Positions 54,318 to 62,401 of a stretch of DNA of 64,000 nucleotides are shown here, in pieces. A program made the position numbers and the translations under genes. Every line of letters starts with the position of its first letter. Position 1 is the first letter of the stretch. The notes below the pieces were generated by a model. It saw only the letters and a list, made by a program, of their open reading frames with translations, was not told the DNA's origin and did no database searches. The stretch is from positions 1 through 64,000 of the forward strand of contig MAEX01000007.1 of NCBI GenBank assembly GCA_002013415.1, in the 5' to 3' direction. Source of the stretch: Mycobacterium sp. D16Q14 (GTDB lineage Bacteria > Actinomycetota > Actinomycetes > Mycobacteriales > Mycobacteriaceae).

Positions 54318-55502
54318 CTATGTGACCTTATACACCCAGATAAGCGTCGAGGTTAGCTCTCCGTTCTCGTTCCACTTGTACTCACGCGCCACACCCTGCC
54401 CCTGGTAGTTCCGTACCCAATCAACCAAACCCGCCCGCGTGGTCTTTCCGGCGTCAATACCCTTGACCAAGATCGTCGCAAGGTCGTACCCCTCGGTGCT
54501 GTACGTCCCGGGCTCCTGCGAGAACTTGGCGGTGTACTCCTTGGCGAAGGTGTCCGAAGCAGGCCCGCACGGGCAGGACAGCAGCGCGTCCTTGGCCGAA
54601 TCGCCAGCCTGCTTGACGAACTCCATGTCCTTGGTGCCGTCTGCGGACACGAACGTCGCGGTCACCCCGGCGTTGCGCAGCTGCTGCACCAAGGGGGCCG
54701 CTTCGGCGTAGTAACCGCCAAAGAACACCGCATCCGGTGTGGCGCTCTTGAGCTGAGAGACCGCCGCGGAGAAGTCCTTGTCCCCCTTCTTCACCGAGGC
54801 GTTGCACTCGGTTCCGAGTGTCCCGCGCACCGCGTTGGCAAGCCCGGAACCGTAGTCGGTGCTGTCGTCGACCACGCAGATCTTCTTGTACCCAAGCGTC
54901 TTCTTGAGGTAGTTGGCAACGGCCGGGCCCTGCACCCCATCGTTGGCCAGGCCTCGGAAGAATGTCTTCCAGCCCTGCTGGGTGAGAGTCACGTTGGTGG
55001 CCGAGGCGGTCGTCGAGACCAGACCGGCTTCACTGAAGATCTGGCCCGTCGACTTGGTTTCCCCGGAGAATCCCGGCCCGATCAGTCCAATGATGGTCGG
55101 GTCGCCGATGATTTGCGGAGCAATGTTGCTGGCATTCTGCGGCAGCCCCTCGGTGTCGAACTCACGGAGTCTGATCTGGCAGCCGGGATTAGCGGCGTTG
55201 TGCTTATCGATGGCCAGTTTTGCCCCGTCCAGGATGTTGATTCCCAGCGCCGCATCCGGGCCGTTGAGCGCACCGGCCATCGCCAGGGAAATGTTGGCGC
55301 ACTGCGCCGTTCCATCACCGGCAGGATCGGCTGCCGACTTCACGTTGGACGCGGGCACCTCGGACCCGTCCTGAGCGATCTGCACCAAGGGCGAGATCTT
55401 CAGGCTGGTCTGGTTGGAATCGTCCGACTGAGTGCCGGCATGACAACCGGCCAGGGCGACGGTCACCGCGCCCAGCATGATCACACTCGCGCGTGCACGC
55501 AC
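54318..55502 (-). CDS. Branched-chain amino-acid ABC transporter substrate-binding lipoprotein (LivK-type)
   Basis: Secreted lipoprotein of 394 residues. The signal RARASVIMLGAVTVALAGC ends in a lipobox whose Cys is acylated, anchoring it at the membrane. The periplasmic-binding type 1 fold has IILDGAKLAIDKHN-like sequence near residue 107, IIGLIGPGFSGETKSTGQIF near 150 and ICVVDDSTDYGSGLANAVRG near 220. GTG 55502 is chosen because GGAGGT is just upstream; ATG 55541 is less suitable. It captures an amino acid for LivHMGF. It is the first gene of the operon and probably carries the operon promoter upstream. Confidence 0.9.
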   Translation of the reverse strand: MRARASVIMLGAVTVALAGCHAGTQSDDSNQTSLKISPLVQIAQDGSEVPASNVKSAADPAGDGTAQCANISLAMAGALNGPDAALGINILDGAKLAIDKHNAANPGCQIRLREFDTEGLPQNASNIAPQIIGDPTIIGLIGPGFSGETKSTGQIFSEAGLVSTTASATNVTLTQQGWKTFFRGLANDGVQGPAVANYLKKTLGYKKICVVDDSTDYGSGLANAVRGTLGTECNASVKKGDKDFSAAVSQLKSATPDAVFFGGYYAEAAPLVQQLRNAGVTATFVSADGTKDMEFVKQAGDSAKDALLSCPCGPASDTFAKEYTAKFSQEPGTYSTEGYDLATILVKGIDAGKTTRAGLVDWVRNYQGQGVAREYKWNENGELTSTLIWVYKVT

Positions 55503-55599
55503 GATTACCTCCGGATGGCTGGGGCTGACAGGGCGAAACAAAAACGCTGATCAGAAAACATAGTCAACCGCGGGGCAACGCGCAGTGCTTACCCGAGTT

Positions 55600-56217
55600 T
55601 CAGCTCGGCGCGTCGGTGTCGAGTGTTTCCAGTACCACCTCGGCAACCCGCTTCATGGTGGTGCGTCGGTCCATCGCGGCGCGTTGGATCCATTTGAACG
55701 CTTCGGGTTCGGTGAGGCCCTGGGTTGACTGCAGGACGCCCTTGGCGCGCTCGACAAGCTTGCGGGTCTCCAGCCGGTCAGCCAGGGTCTGAACTTCCTT
55801 CTCCAGCGCGGTGAGCTCGCCAAAACGGCTCACGGCGACCTCGATGGCGGGCACCAGGTCAGTCTTGGAGAACGGCTTCACCAGGTATGCCATGGCACCG
55901 GCGTCGCGGGCCTTCTCGACGAGGTCGCGCTGGCTGAATGCGGTGAGGATCACGATCGGGGCGATGCGCTTGGCGGCGATCTCCGACGCGGCGTCGATGC
56001 CATCCCGGCGCGGCATCTTCACGTCCATGATCACCAGATCCGGTTTGAGCTCCTCGGCCAGGTCGACGGCTTCCTGCCCGTCCCCGGCTTGACCCACCAC
56101 GTCATAGCCCTCCTCGTGGAGCATCTCGACCAGGTCGAGGCGGATGAGGGCTTCGTCTTCGGCGACGAGCACGCGGCGCGCGGGTGCCGCCGGTTCGGTG
56201 TTCTGAGGGCCGGTCAT
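55600..56217 (-). CDS. pdtaR: PdtaR ANTAR-type response regulator (Rv1626)
   Basis: Response regulator of 205 residues acting on RNA rather than DNA. The receiver domain (residues 14-130) has RRVLVAEDEALIRLDLVEML and the phospho-Asp at 65 (LVIMDVKMPRRDGIDAASEI), as in Rv1626. A coiled linker follows, then a C-terminal ANTAR domain (LVERAKGVLQS, EAFKWIQRAAMDRR, TTMKRVAEVVLETL) that binds antiterminator stem-loops. Its usual kinase PdtaS is not in this window. Start 56217 matches the family; an ATG at 56226 and one at 56256 are also in frame. A short CCGAG/CTCGG hairpin at 55593-55608 overlaps its stop. Confidence 0.95.
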   Translation of the reverse strand: MTGPQNTEPAAPARRVLVAEDEALIRLDLVEMLHEEGYDVVGQAGDGQEAVDLAEELKPDLVIMDVKMPRRDGIDAASEIAAKRIAPIVILTAFSQRDLVEKARDAGAMAYLVKPFSKTDLVPAIEVAVSRFGELTALEKEVQTLADRLETRKLVERAKGVLQSTQGLTEPEAFKWIQRAAMDRRTTMKRVAEVVLETLDTDAPS

Positions 56218-56341
56218 GGCGACCATTGTGACGCATGTGGTCGCACGTACGGCCATACCCTGGTGAAAGTGATGTACCCCATCCCTTAAGGTTGGAGATC
56301 GCGCGACTGGCCGCTGGCCACAAAAACGGCAGTAACGCCAG

Positions 56342-56418
56342 GCCCTCGTATCCCAACTGGCAGAGGAAACGGATTCAAAACCCGTGCAGTGTGAGTTCGA
56401 ATCTCACCGAGGGCACCA
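56342..56418 (+). tRNA. tRNA with anticodon CAA (Leu)
   Basis: A cloverleaf can be drawn: acceptor 56342-56348 pairs with 56408-56414 in all 7 positions, and ACCA follows as encoded discriminator and CCA. The D stem is short (TCC/GGA). The anticodon stem ACGGA/CCCGT has an A·C mismatch at its base, with loop TTCAAAA and anticodon CAA at 56376-56378. The T arm GTGAG-TTCGAAT-CTCAC is perfect. Only 5 bases (GCAGT) separate the anticodon and T stems, whereas tRNA-Leu normally has a long variable arm. The decoding identity (Leu, UUG) follows from the anticodon. Confidence 0.85.
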
Positions 56419-56450
56419 CGAACTACCGGCATCATGCTTTGATTCCCCGC

Positions 56451-56990
56451 ATGAACCGAGCAACTGTCGGTGTGCTGACGCTTATGGTGTGCGCTTCCGC
56501 GGTCGCGGCATGCCAGACATCCTCTGGCATCACCCGGATATCGGAGACATCGTCGTCAACGGCCACCACGAAGGCCTTCGCCGCGTCGACTATCCCCAGG
56601 TCCACATCCATCTCGCCCACTACCAGTGCCGACGCGGATGACCCGGCCAAGCGCATCCGCGATACGTTCCGAAGCCTGCAAAACCCCGTCGTCGCCGCGA
56701 CGAAGGACGGCGCCGGCAGCTATGAGATCCCGGTGCCACCCCAACCGTCAGCGTCAGGACCTGCGGCCTACATCGCGGCGCTGTGCACCGGCGGCCCGGC
56801 AGTCAACATCGCTCTCGACGGCGCTCCGGTGCCGGGCGGCGGTGTCTGTGGTGACGATCCCGGCAAGCCCGGAATCATTGTGATGCTTCTCGCTGTCAGA
56901 GCCGACCCGTCGGCCCCCCACACCATCAAGGTGCAGGGAGCCGCCGGACAGCGCAGCTGGGTGTCGATGGCCTACGGCCAGATGTACTGA
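56451..56990 (+). CDS. Hypothetical lipoprotein
   Basis: Predicted lipoprotein of 179 residues. The signal TVGVLTLMVCASAVAAC ends with a lipobox Cys near residue 21. A Ser/Thr-rich linker follows to about residue 60, then a folded domain of about 115 residues with a conserved-looking IPVPPQPSASGPAAYIAALC segment and a second Cys (GGGVCGDD), probably a disulfide. No family recognised. It begins 32 bases after the tRNA; no strong ribosome site is seen upstream of ATG 56451. Converges with the secreted-protein gene. Confidence 0.7.
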   Translation: MNRATVGVLTLMVCASAVAACQTSSGITRISETSSSTATTKAFAASTIPRSTSISPTTSADADDPAKRIRDTFRSLQNPVVAATKDGAGSYEIPVPPQPSASGPAAYIAALCTGGPAVNIALDGAPVPGGGVCGDDPGKPGIIVMLLAVRADPSAPHTIKVQGAAGQRSWVSMAYGQMY

Positions 56991-57007
56991 CCCCTGCAGC
57001 GCAACGC

Positions 57008-57379
57008 CTAGCCGACGTCGGTGCAGGTGACTCCGGGGTTCTCACAATCGGCGCCGGTCTGTCCGGGTGCGCTGACCCAGCCGCCATCGTCGTCATGTCC
57101 TGGAGCGATATTGGATTCGGGTGGGTTGTTGTCGGAACCACAGACCACCCAAGCGTTCTCGCACTGTGCTCCCGCGCCGCCGGGCAGGTAGCCCCAGCCG
57201 CTGTTTCCGTCGTTGCCCGGCTGATCGACCAAAGATCCGTGCGATGGCGAGTTCGGCGAGCCCGGAACCGGAGGTGCCGGAGACGGATCAGCCGACGCCA
57301 CCACAGCCCCGAATCCGACGAAGGCAGCAGCCAGGACGCCAGCCGCAGGCGCCACAACAAGACGAGTGCATGAGTTCAT
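57008..57379 (-). CDS. Small secreted Cys-containing protein
   Basis: Exported protein of 123 residues. A signal peptide runs through VVAPAAGVLAAAFVGFGAVV and cuts after SADP-like residues. The mature part is Pro/Gly/Asn-rich and holds four cysteines in two similar blocks (GAGAQCENAWVVCGSDNNPP and TGADCENPGVTCTDVG), suggesting two small disulfide loops. Repeated CENxxVxC spacing implies an internal duplication. GAAGAGG precedes ATG 57379. No known domain; probably a surface or secreted peptide of mycobacteria. Confidence 0.7.
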   Translation of the reverse strand: MNSCTRLVVAPAAGVLAAAFVGFGAVVASADPSPAPPVPGSPNSPSHGSLVDQPGNDGNSGWGYLPGGAGAQCENAWVVCGSDNNPPESNIAPGHDDDGGWVSAPGQTGADCENPGVTCTDVG

Positions 57380-57526
57380 GGGCACCTCTTCAAAGGGCGG
57401 ACAAATACAGGACAAATGTACTCCCACACACAGCTTTTGCAGATGATCTTGGTAGGAACCGCACACCATGTCTAACCCCCGCCGATGCCGCACGCGACGC
57501 CCCTTCGCGTGCTACTACTGGCAATC

Positions 57527-58003
57527 ATGACCCTCGCCACACTCGTCGACATCCACGAAATCACCGAGCTCAAGTACCGCTATGCCCGAACCCTCGACAA
57601 CAAATTGTGGGACGAGTTCGCCGACACCCTCACCGAAGACGTCCAGGCGACGTATGGCACCGCGGTGCACGGCGCGCCCCTCGAGTTCACGTCGCGCACT
57701 GGCGTTGTCGACTACATGCGGTCATCGCTGACCACCGACATCACCAGCGTGCACACCATGAGTCATCCCGAGATCCAGGTCGACGGCGACACTGCGACCG
57801 GAAGCTGGGCCATGAGCGATGTCGTCATCGTCCCGGCCCACAGCGTCCTGATCACCGGTACCTCGTATTACACCGACCGCTACCGCCGTGATGTGGACGG
57901 TAAATGGCGGATCAGCTACATCTCCTATTACCGCCTCTATGAAGCCATGCAGAACACCAAGGACATCGGCTTCAACCTGATTGCGAACCGCTGGTCGCAG
58001 TAG
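57527..58003 (+). CDS. SnoaL-like (NTF2-fold) protein
   Basis: Protein of 158 residues with an alpha+beta barrel of the SnoaL_4 type. HEITELKYRYARTLDNKLWD opens it, then LTEDVQATYG, SVHTMSHPEIQVDGDTATGS in the middle and WRISYISYYRLYEAM near the end. The fold binds small hydrophobic molecules; members act as isomerases, dehydratases or oxygenase partners. Start 57527 fits the family; ATG 57485 would add a short hydrophobic leader (LRVLLLAI). It stands alone before the sugar cluster, about 70 bases away, and could be unrelated to it. Confidence 0.8.
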   Translation: MTLATLVDIHEITELKYRYARTLDNKLWDEFADTLTEDVQATYGTAVHGAPLEFTSRTGVVDYMRSSLTTDITSVHTMSHPEIQVDGDTATGSWAMSDVVIVPAHSVLITGTSYYTDRYRRDVDGKWRISYISYYRLYEAMQNTKDIGFNLIANRWSQ

Positions 58004-58076
58004 CGCCGAGAACCGGGTACCCTATCGCCGGGTCTGGAGACATCCGTACTCCACATAGCTGGCTAAGGAGGGACCG

Positions 58077-59339
58077 GTGCGCTGCCGCCTGTGCGACTCG
58101 ACGGAGCTGCTCAGCGTCGTCGATCTGGGTGCCACCCCGCCCTGCCAGAAGTTTCTGCACGCCGAAGAGCTGGATCTGCCGGAGCCCACCTATCCCCTGC
58201 ACCTGAGGCTGTGCCGGGGCTGCATGTTGCTGCAAATTCCCGCTCTGATTAGCCCCGAGGACAACTTCACCGAGTACGCATATTTTTCGTCGTACTCCGA
58301 CAGCTGGGTCGACCACGCGCACTCCTATGTCACCGACTCTATTGCGCGACTGGGACTTTCCCCTGAGCGTGCTGACGACTTCATTATCGAGGTAGCCAGC
58401 AACGATGGCTACCTGCTTCAGCATGCGGTCGCCGCGGGTATCCGCTGCCTCGGCATCGAGCCCTCAGTGAATGTTGGGCACGCCGCGCGCGACAAGGGCG
58501 TTCCGACACTGACGGCCTTCCTCGATGAGGACACCGCCGCCCGCGTTCGCGCCGAACATGGTCCCGCCCGCCTGGTAGCCGCGAACAATGTGTACGCGCA
58601 CATCCCCGATTTGCGTGGGTTCACCCGTGCGCTGCGCGGGCTGGTCGCCGATGACGGGTGGATGAGCATCGAAGTGCACCACGCGCTGAACCTCATCGAG
58701 CTCGGCCAGTTCGACACCATCTACCACGAGCACTTCCAGTACTACACCGTATTGGCGGCCCAAAGAGCGCTTGCTGTAGCGGATCTGGAAGTGGTCGATG
58801 TCGAACTCCTTGATACGCACGGTGGTTCGATAAGGGTCTGGGCGCGCCCTCGCGAGTGCCGGCCCGCGATCGCGCCATCGGTCGCCGAGGTCTTGGAACT
58901 GGAACGGCGGGCCGGTCTACACGAGCTTTCTGGATATGAGCGATTCCGCGCGACAACCGAACGAATCCGTTTGGAACTCTTACAGTTTCTTCTAACCTGC
59001 AAGGCCGAAGACAAGACTGTCGTCGGCTACGGTGCGCCCGGCAAGGGCAATACCCTGCTGAACTACTGCGGCATCCGCACCGACATTCTCGCCTATACCG
59101 TCGACCGGAATCCTTACAAGCAAGGCATGTTCAGTCCCGGCACCCGCATCCCGGTGTACTCCCCCGAGCGCATCGACGAAGACAAGCCCGATGTGGTGCT
59201 TGTGCTCCCGTGGAATCTGGAAGCTGAGATCACCAGTCAATTGCGCCATGTCGGCGAATGGGGCGGAAAGCTGGTCTATCCGCTGCCCCGGCTGCATGTG
59301 GTAGAACCGCACGTTGAGCCCGAAGGAGCATCGGTATGA
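58077..59339 (+). CDS. NDP-sugar C-methyltransferase (TylC3/NovU-like)
   Basis: SAM-dependent C-methyltransferase of 420 residues. The N-terminal zinc-binding part has CRLCDSTELL and a second pair in LRLCRGCMLL. The SAM fold shows IEVASNDGYLLQHAVAAG near residue 103. The active-site motif YHEHFQYYTVLAAQ is intact; in the homologue TcaB9 the Tyr, Glu and His of YHEH act in catalysis. VVGYGAPGKGNTLLNYCGI near 315 belongs to the C-terminal domain. It would add a methyl branch at C3 of a 4-keto sugar nucleotide. AAGGAGG precedes GTG 58077. First gene of a four-gene overlapping operon. Confidence 0.88.
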   Translation: MRCRLCDSTELLSVVDLGATPPCQKFLHAEELDLPEPTYPLHLRLCRGCMLLQIPALISPEDNFTEYAYFSSYSDSWVDHAHSYVTDSIARLGLSPERADDFIIEVASNDGYLLQHAVAAGIRCLGIEPSVNVGHAARDKGVPTLTAFLDEDTAARVRAEHGPARLVAANNVYAHIPDLRGFTRALRGLVADDGWMSIEVHHALNLIELGQFDTIYHEHFQYYTVLAAQRALAVADLEVVDVELLDTHGGSIRVWARPRECRPAIAPSVAEVLELERRAGLHELSGYERFRATTERIRLELLQFLLTCKAEDKTVVGYGAPGKGNTLLNYCGIRTDILAYTVDRNPYKQGMFSPGTRIPVYSPERIDEDKPDVVLVLPWNLEAEITSQLRHVGEWGGKLVYPLPRLHVVEPHVEPEGASV

Positions 59340-60124
59340 AGGTCGTGCTTTTCTGCGGCGGCTTTGGAATGCGCATGCGCAACGACGCCGGCGACGTGAT
59401 TCCCAAGCCTCTCCAGATGGTCGGGCCGCGGCCGCTCATCTGGCATGTGATGAAATACTATGCGTACCACGGGCATAAAGAATTCATCCTGTGTCTGGGC
59501 TACGGTGCCGAAGCGATCAAGGACTTCTTTCTCGGCTACAACGAGGCACAGTCCAACGATTTCGTCCTGGCGGAAGGTCAGGTGCAGCTGTTGAAATCGG
59601 ATATCGCCGATTGGACGATTACGTTCGCGGACACCGGCGCCGAGTCGCCCATCGGTGAACGGCTCCGGCGCGTCCGCCACCACCTGGGCGACGATCGCTA
59701 CTTCCTGGCCAACTACGCCGACGTTCTGACCAACGCTCCCCTTGATGATCTAGTGGCCAAGTTCCAGGATTCCGGAGCGGCCGCGTCGATGCTTCTGGTT
59801 CCGCCGCAATCGTCCTTCCATACCGTGGATGTGAATGAGGGCGGATCCATCACCGATATCACCGCGGTCTCCAAGCTCGACATGTGGGAGAACGGCGGCT
59901 ACTTCGTGCTCTCCCAAGATGTCTTCGATTATCTGCCCGCGGGTGGCGACCTGGTCGAGGACGCCTGTGGGTCGCTGGCCAAAGAGGGCAGGATGTTCGG
60001 CTACAAGTTCAACGGGTTCTGGAAGCCGGCCGACACGTTCAAGGAACGTGCCGAACTCGACGAGGGTTATCGCAGGGGTGTGCGCCCGTGGATGGTCTGG
60101 GAGCAGGAGCCCGCCACCACGTGA
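59336..60124 (+). CDS. Sugar-1-phosphate cytidylyltransferase-like enzyme (RfbF type)
   Basis: Nucleotidyltransferase of 262 residues. VVLFCGGFGMRMRNDAGDVI has the NTP-binding GGxGxR, and IPKPLQMVGPRPLIWHVMKY with the following AYHGHKEFILCLGYGAEAIK closely follow glucose-1-phosphate cytidylyltransferases. NYADVLTN holds the metal-binding Asp, and GFWKPADTFKERAELDEGY closes the domain. It would make a CDP- (or related NDP-) sugar to start the pathway. The ATG overlaps the methyltransferase TGA, and its own stop overlaps the deacetylase GTG. Confidence 0.87.
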   Translation: MKVVLFCGGFGMRMRNDAGDVIPKPLQMVGPRPLIWHVMKYYAYHGHKEFILCLGYGAEAIKDFFLGYNEAQSNDFVLAEGQVQLLKSDIADWTITFADTGAESPIGERLRRVRHHLGDDRYFLANYADVLTNAPLDDLVAKFQDSGAAASMLLVPPQSSFHTVDVNEGGSITDITAVSKLDMWENGGYFVLSQDVFDYLPAGGDLVEDACGSLAKEGRMFGYKFNGFWKPADTFKERAELDEGYRRGVRPWMVWEQEPATT

Positions 60125-60774
60125 TTGAACTCGGCACCGGATCCGTTGATGAAATCACACTACTGGCGGCCCATTGCGACGATATTGCGATTGGCATGGG
60201 CGGCACGCTGCTGACTATGGCCACGAGTCGGCCCGGCTTGCGCGTGCGGGCCCTCGTGCTGACCGGCGGCGGAACCGAACGGGAGTCTGAGGAGCGGGCC
60301 GCGCTAGCGGCGCTGTGTCCCGGCGCCGAGGTCACCGTCAACGTACTCGACTTTCCCGACGGACGGGCTCCTGCGCACTGGAATCAGATTAAGGACGCCC
60401 TGGCCGCATTTCGCCGTGAGTCCGCGGCCTCGGTGGTCTTCGCTCCGCAGCGTCACGACGCCCATCAGGACCACCGGCTGCTGGCGACCCTGGCACCCAC
60501 CGAGTTTCGCGACCACCTGGTCCTCGGCTACGAGATCATCAAATGGGAGACCGACACCCCGACACCCACCGTCTTTCAGCCACTCAGCGATGAGATCGCC
60601 TGCAGCAAGGCCGATCTCATCTACACGCACTATCCGTCTCAGCGACCGCATGACTGGTTTGATCACGAGACATTTCTCGCCTTGGCACGAGTACGCGGTG
60701 TGCAATGCCGCCACCGGTACGCCGAAGCGTTCGTACTGGAAAAAGCAACGATCTCTCTAGGAGCAACGCAGTGA
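60121..60774 (+). CDS. PIG-L/LmbE-family deacetylase
   Basis: Zinc-dependent N-deacetylase-type protein of 217 residues. LLAAHCDDIAIGMGGTLLTM near residue 15 carries the metal-binding HxxDD (with Cys where Pro is usual), and APQRHDAHQDHRLLA near 117 supplies the third ligand. Family members deacetylate GlcNAc-containing lipids, mycothiol precursors or antibiotic sugars. Within this cluster an acetamido sugar nucleotide or glycan is the likely substrate, by inference. GTG 60121 and the end at 60774 overlap both neighbours by GTGA. Confidence 0.85.
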   Translation: MIELGTGSVDEITLLAAHCDDIAIGMGGTLLTMATSRPGLRVRALVLTGGGTERESEERAALAALCPGAEVTVNVLDFPDGRAPAHWNQIKDALAAFRRESAASVVFAPQRHDAHQDHRLLATLAPTEFRDHLVLGYEIIKWETDTPTPTVFQPLSDEIACSKADLIYTHYPSQRPHDWFDHETFLALARVRGVQCRHRYAEAFVLEKATISLGATQ

Positions 60775-61796
60775 AGGTTCTCGTCACCGGTCATCAGGGC
60801 TATCTCGGCACCGTCATGTCGCAGATGGCCGCCGAGGCCGGTCACGACGTTGTCGGCCTGGACTCGGGGCTCTTCGCAGAGTGCGTCTTGGGCCCGGCAC
60901 TCGTGGATCCGCCGTCGATTACCGTCGACCTTCGCGACGTCACGGTCGATCAGCTGGCTGGTTTCGATGCGGTGATTCACCTGGCAGCGCTCTCGAACGA
61001 TCCCCTCGGCGCGCTGGCGCCGGACCTCACCTACGACATCAACCACCACGCCTCCGTGCGGCTGGCGCGGCTGGCCAAGGACGCCGGAGTGGGTCGCTAC
61101 CTCTACGCCTCGACGTGTTCGGTGTACGGGTCGGCGGGCGATGAATTGGTCACCGAGAACGCTCCCCTTAAGCCCTTGACTCCGTACGCGGAGAGCAAGG
61201 TTCGCGTCGAGGACGATGTCGCGGCGATTGCCGACTCTGGTTTCTCCCCGGTGTTCCTGCGCAACGCCACAGCATTCGGATACTCACCCAGGCTTCGCGC
61301 CGATATCGTGCTGAACAACCTCGTCGGCAACGCCGTTATCACCGGTGAGGTCCGGGTACTCTCCGACGGAACACCCTGGCGCCCTTTGGTACACGCCCGC
61401 GACATCGGCTCCGCGTTCCTCGAGTGCCTCACGGCACCTCAGGACATGATTCACTGCGCGGCGTTCAACGTCGGCACCGAAGAGAACAACCAGACGGTCG
61501 CACAGATCGCGGAGGCGGCCGTCTCCGCCGTACCCAACTCGACCCTGACCATCACGGGCGAGACGGGCGCAGATCCTCGCTCCTATCGCGTCGACTTCTC
61601 CGCGATCCGAGCCGCACTGCCCGGTTACCACGCGCAATGGTCGATCGAGGCAGGCGCCAAGGAGCTCTACGAGCAGTGCGTGGCCGGCGACCTCACCGAA
61701 TCGATGTTCCGCCAGTCCTTCACGCGGCTCGCCCATCTGAAGAGTCTGCGTGAATCGGGAGCAGTTGACGACACTCTGCGACCGGTCACCCGGTGA
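60771..61796 (+). CDS. NAD-dependent sugar-nucleotide epimerase/dehydratase
   Basis: Extended short-chain dehydrogenase of 341 residues acting on sugar nucleotides. The NAD motif is VLVTGHQGYLGTVMSQMAAE at the start; IHLAALSNDPLG near residue 70; the catalytic Ser/Thr region YASTCSVYGSAG near 113; and YAESKV supplies the YxxxK pair near 142. The substrate could be a 4-keto-sugar (reduction) or an intact sugar (epimerisation or dehydration). GTG 60771 overlaps the PIG-L stop. It ends the four-gene plus-strand block and converges on the 3,5-epimerase gene. Confidence 0.88.
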   Translation: MKVLVTGHQGYLGTVMSQMAAEAGHDVVGLDSGLFAECVLGPALVDPPSITVDLRDVTVDQLAGFDAVIHLAALSNDPLGALAPDLTYDINHHASVRLARLAKDAGVGRYLYASTCSVYGSAGDELVTENAPLKPLTPYAESKVRVEDDVAAIADSGFSPVFLRNATAFGYSPRLRADIVLNNLVGNAVITGEVRVLSDGTPWRPLVHARDIGSAFLECLTAPQDMIHCAAFNVGTEENNQTVAQIAEAAVSAVPNSTLTITGETGADPRSYRVDFSAIRAALPGYHAQWSIEAGAKELYEQCVAGDLTESMFRQSFTRLAHLKSLRESGAVDDTLRPVTR

Positions 61797-61801
61797 GCCG
61801 G

Positions 61802-62359
61802 TCAGCTTCCGGTCAACGCGGCCCAACTGCCGGCGGCGGCGTCCTTGGCGCTGATGACGGTGACCGGAAGCGGCCAGTCGATGCCGAGCTGGGGATCGTC
61901 ATGGGCGACCGAGACATCCTCGGCGGGGTCGTGCGGCCGGTCGATGCGATAACAGAGGTCGGCCCACTCTGTCAGCGCTTGATGGCCATGCAGTACGCCG
62001 GCCGGGACGAATAGGTGTTTGAAGGTGGAATCGTCGAGAGTGAAGCTCTGCCAACGTCCGAAGGTCGGTGACGGGTGTCGCGCGTCGACCAGCACATCGA
62101 AGACGGCGCCGCGCGCACAGCGGATGAGTTTGCTTTCCCCCTTGCCGGAACGTCCGTGTAGACCGCGCAATACGCCCTGGCGCGAACGTGACTGGGAATC
62201 CTGCAGAAAGTCGGCGGCCCGAACCGCCGCTCCGGCGGCAAGCTGGTACTCATCGAAAACCGTGGCGTCGAATGTCCGGGTGAAGAACCCGCGGTCGTCC
62301 TGGTGTGGCGTGGGCTCCATCAGCAGTACGCCGTCGATTTCGGTGGTGTGGATGCGCAC
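61802..62359 (-). CDS. dTDP-4-dehydrorhamnose 3,5-epimerase-like (RmlC-type) enzyme
   Basis: Cupin-fold epimerase of 185 residues. QGVLRGLHGRSGKGESKLIR contains the catalytic His of RGLH and a substrate-binding Lys; ARGAVFDVLVDARHPSPTFG, HLFVPAGVLHGHQAL and ADLCYRIDRPHDPAE follow with the general-acid Tyr, and DDPQLGIDWP is the closing Asp motif. Both catalytic residues are kept, so 3- and/or 5-epimerase activity on a 4-keto sugar is likely. GTG 62359 gives the family N-terminus; the longer frame upstream is antisense to the next gene. It is divergent from the second methyltransferase-like gene, 42 bases away. Confidence 0.85.
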   Translation of the reverse strand: MRIHTTEIDGVLLMEPTPHQDDRGFFTRTFDATVFDEYQLAAGAAVRAADFLQDSQSRSRQGVLRGLHGRSGKGESKLIRCARGAVFDVLVDARHPSPTFGRWQSFTLDDSTFKHLFVPAGVLHGHQALTEWADLCYRIDRPHDPAEDVSVAHDDPQLGIDWPLPVTVISAKDAAAGSWAALTGS

Positions 62360-62401
62360 TCCGCCATACTGCCGTACGGCGCAAAGATTGTGGTGCCAAC
62401 G

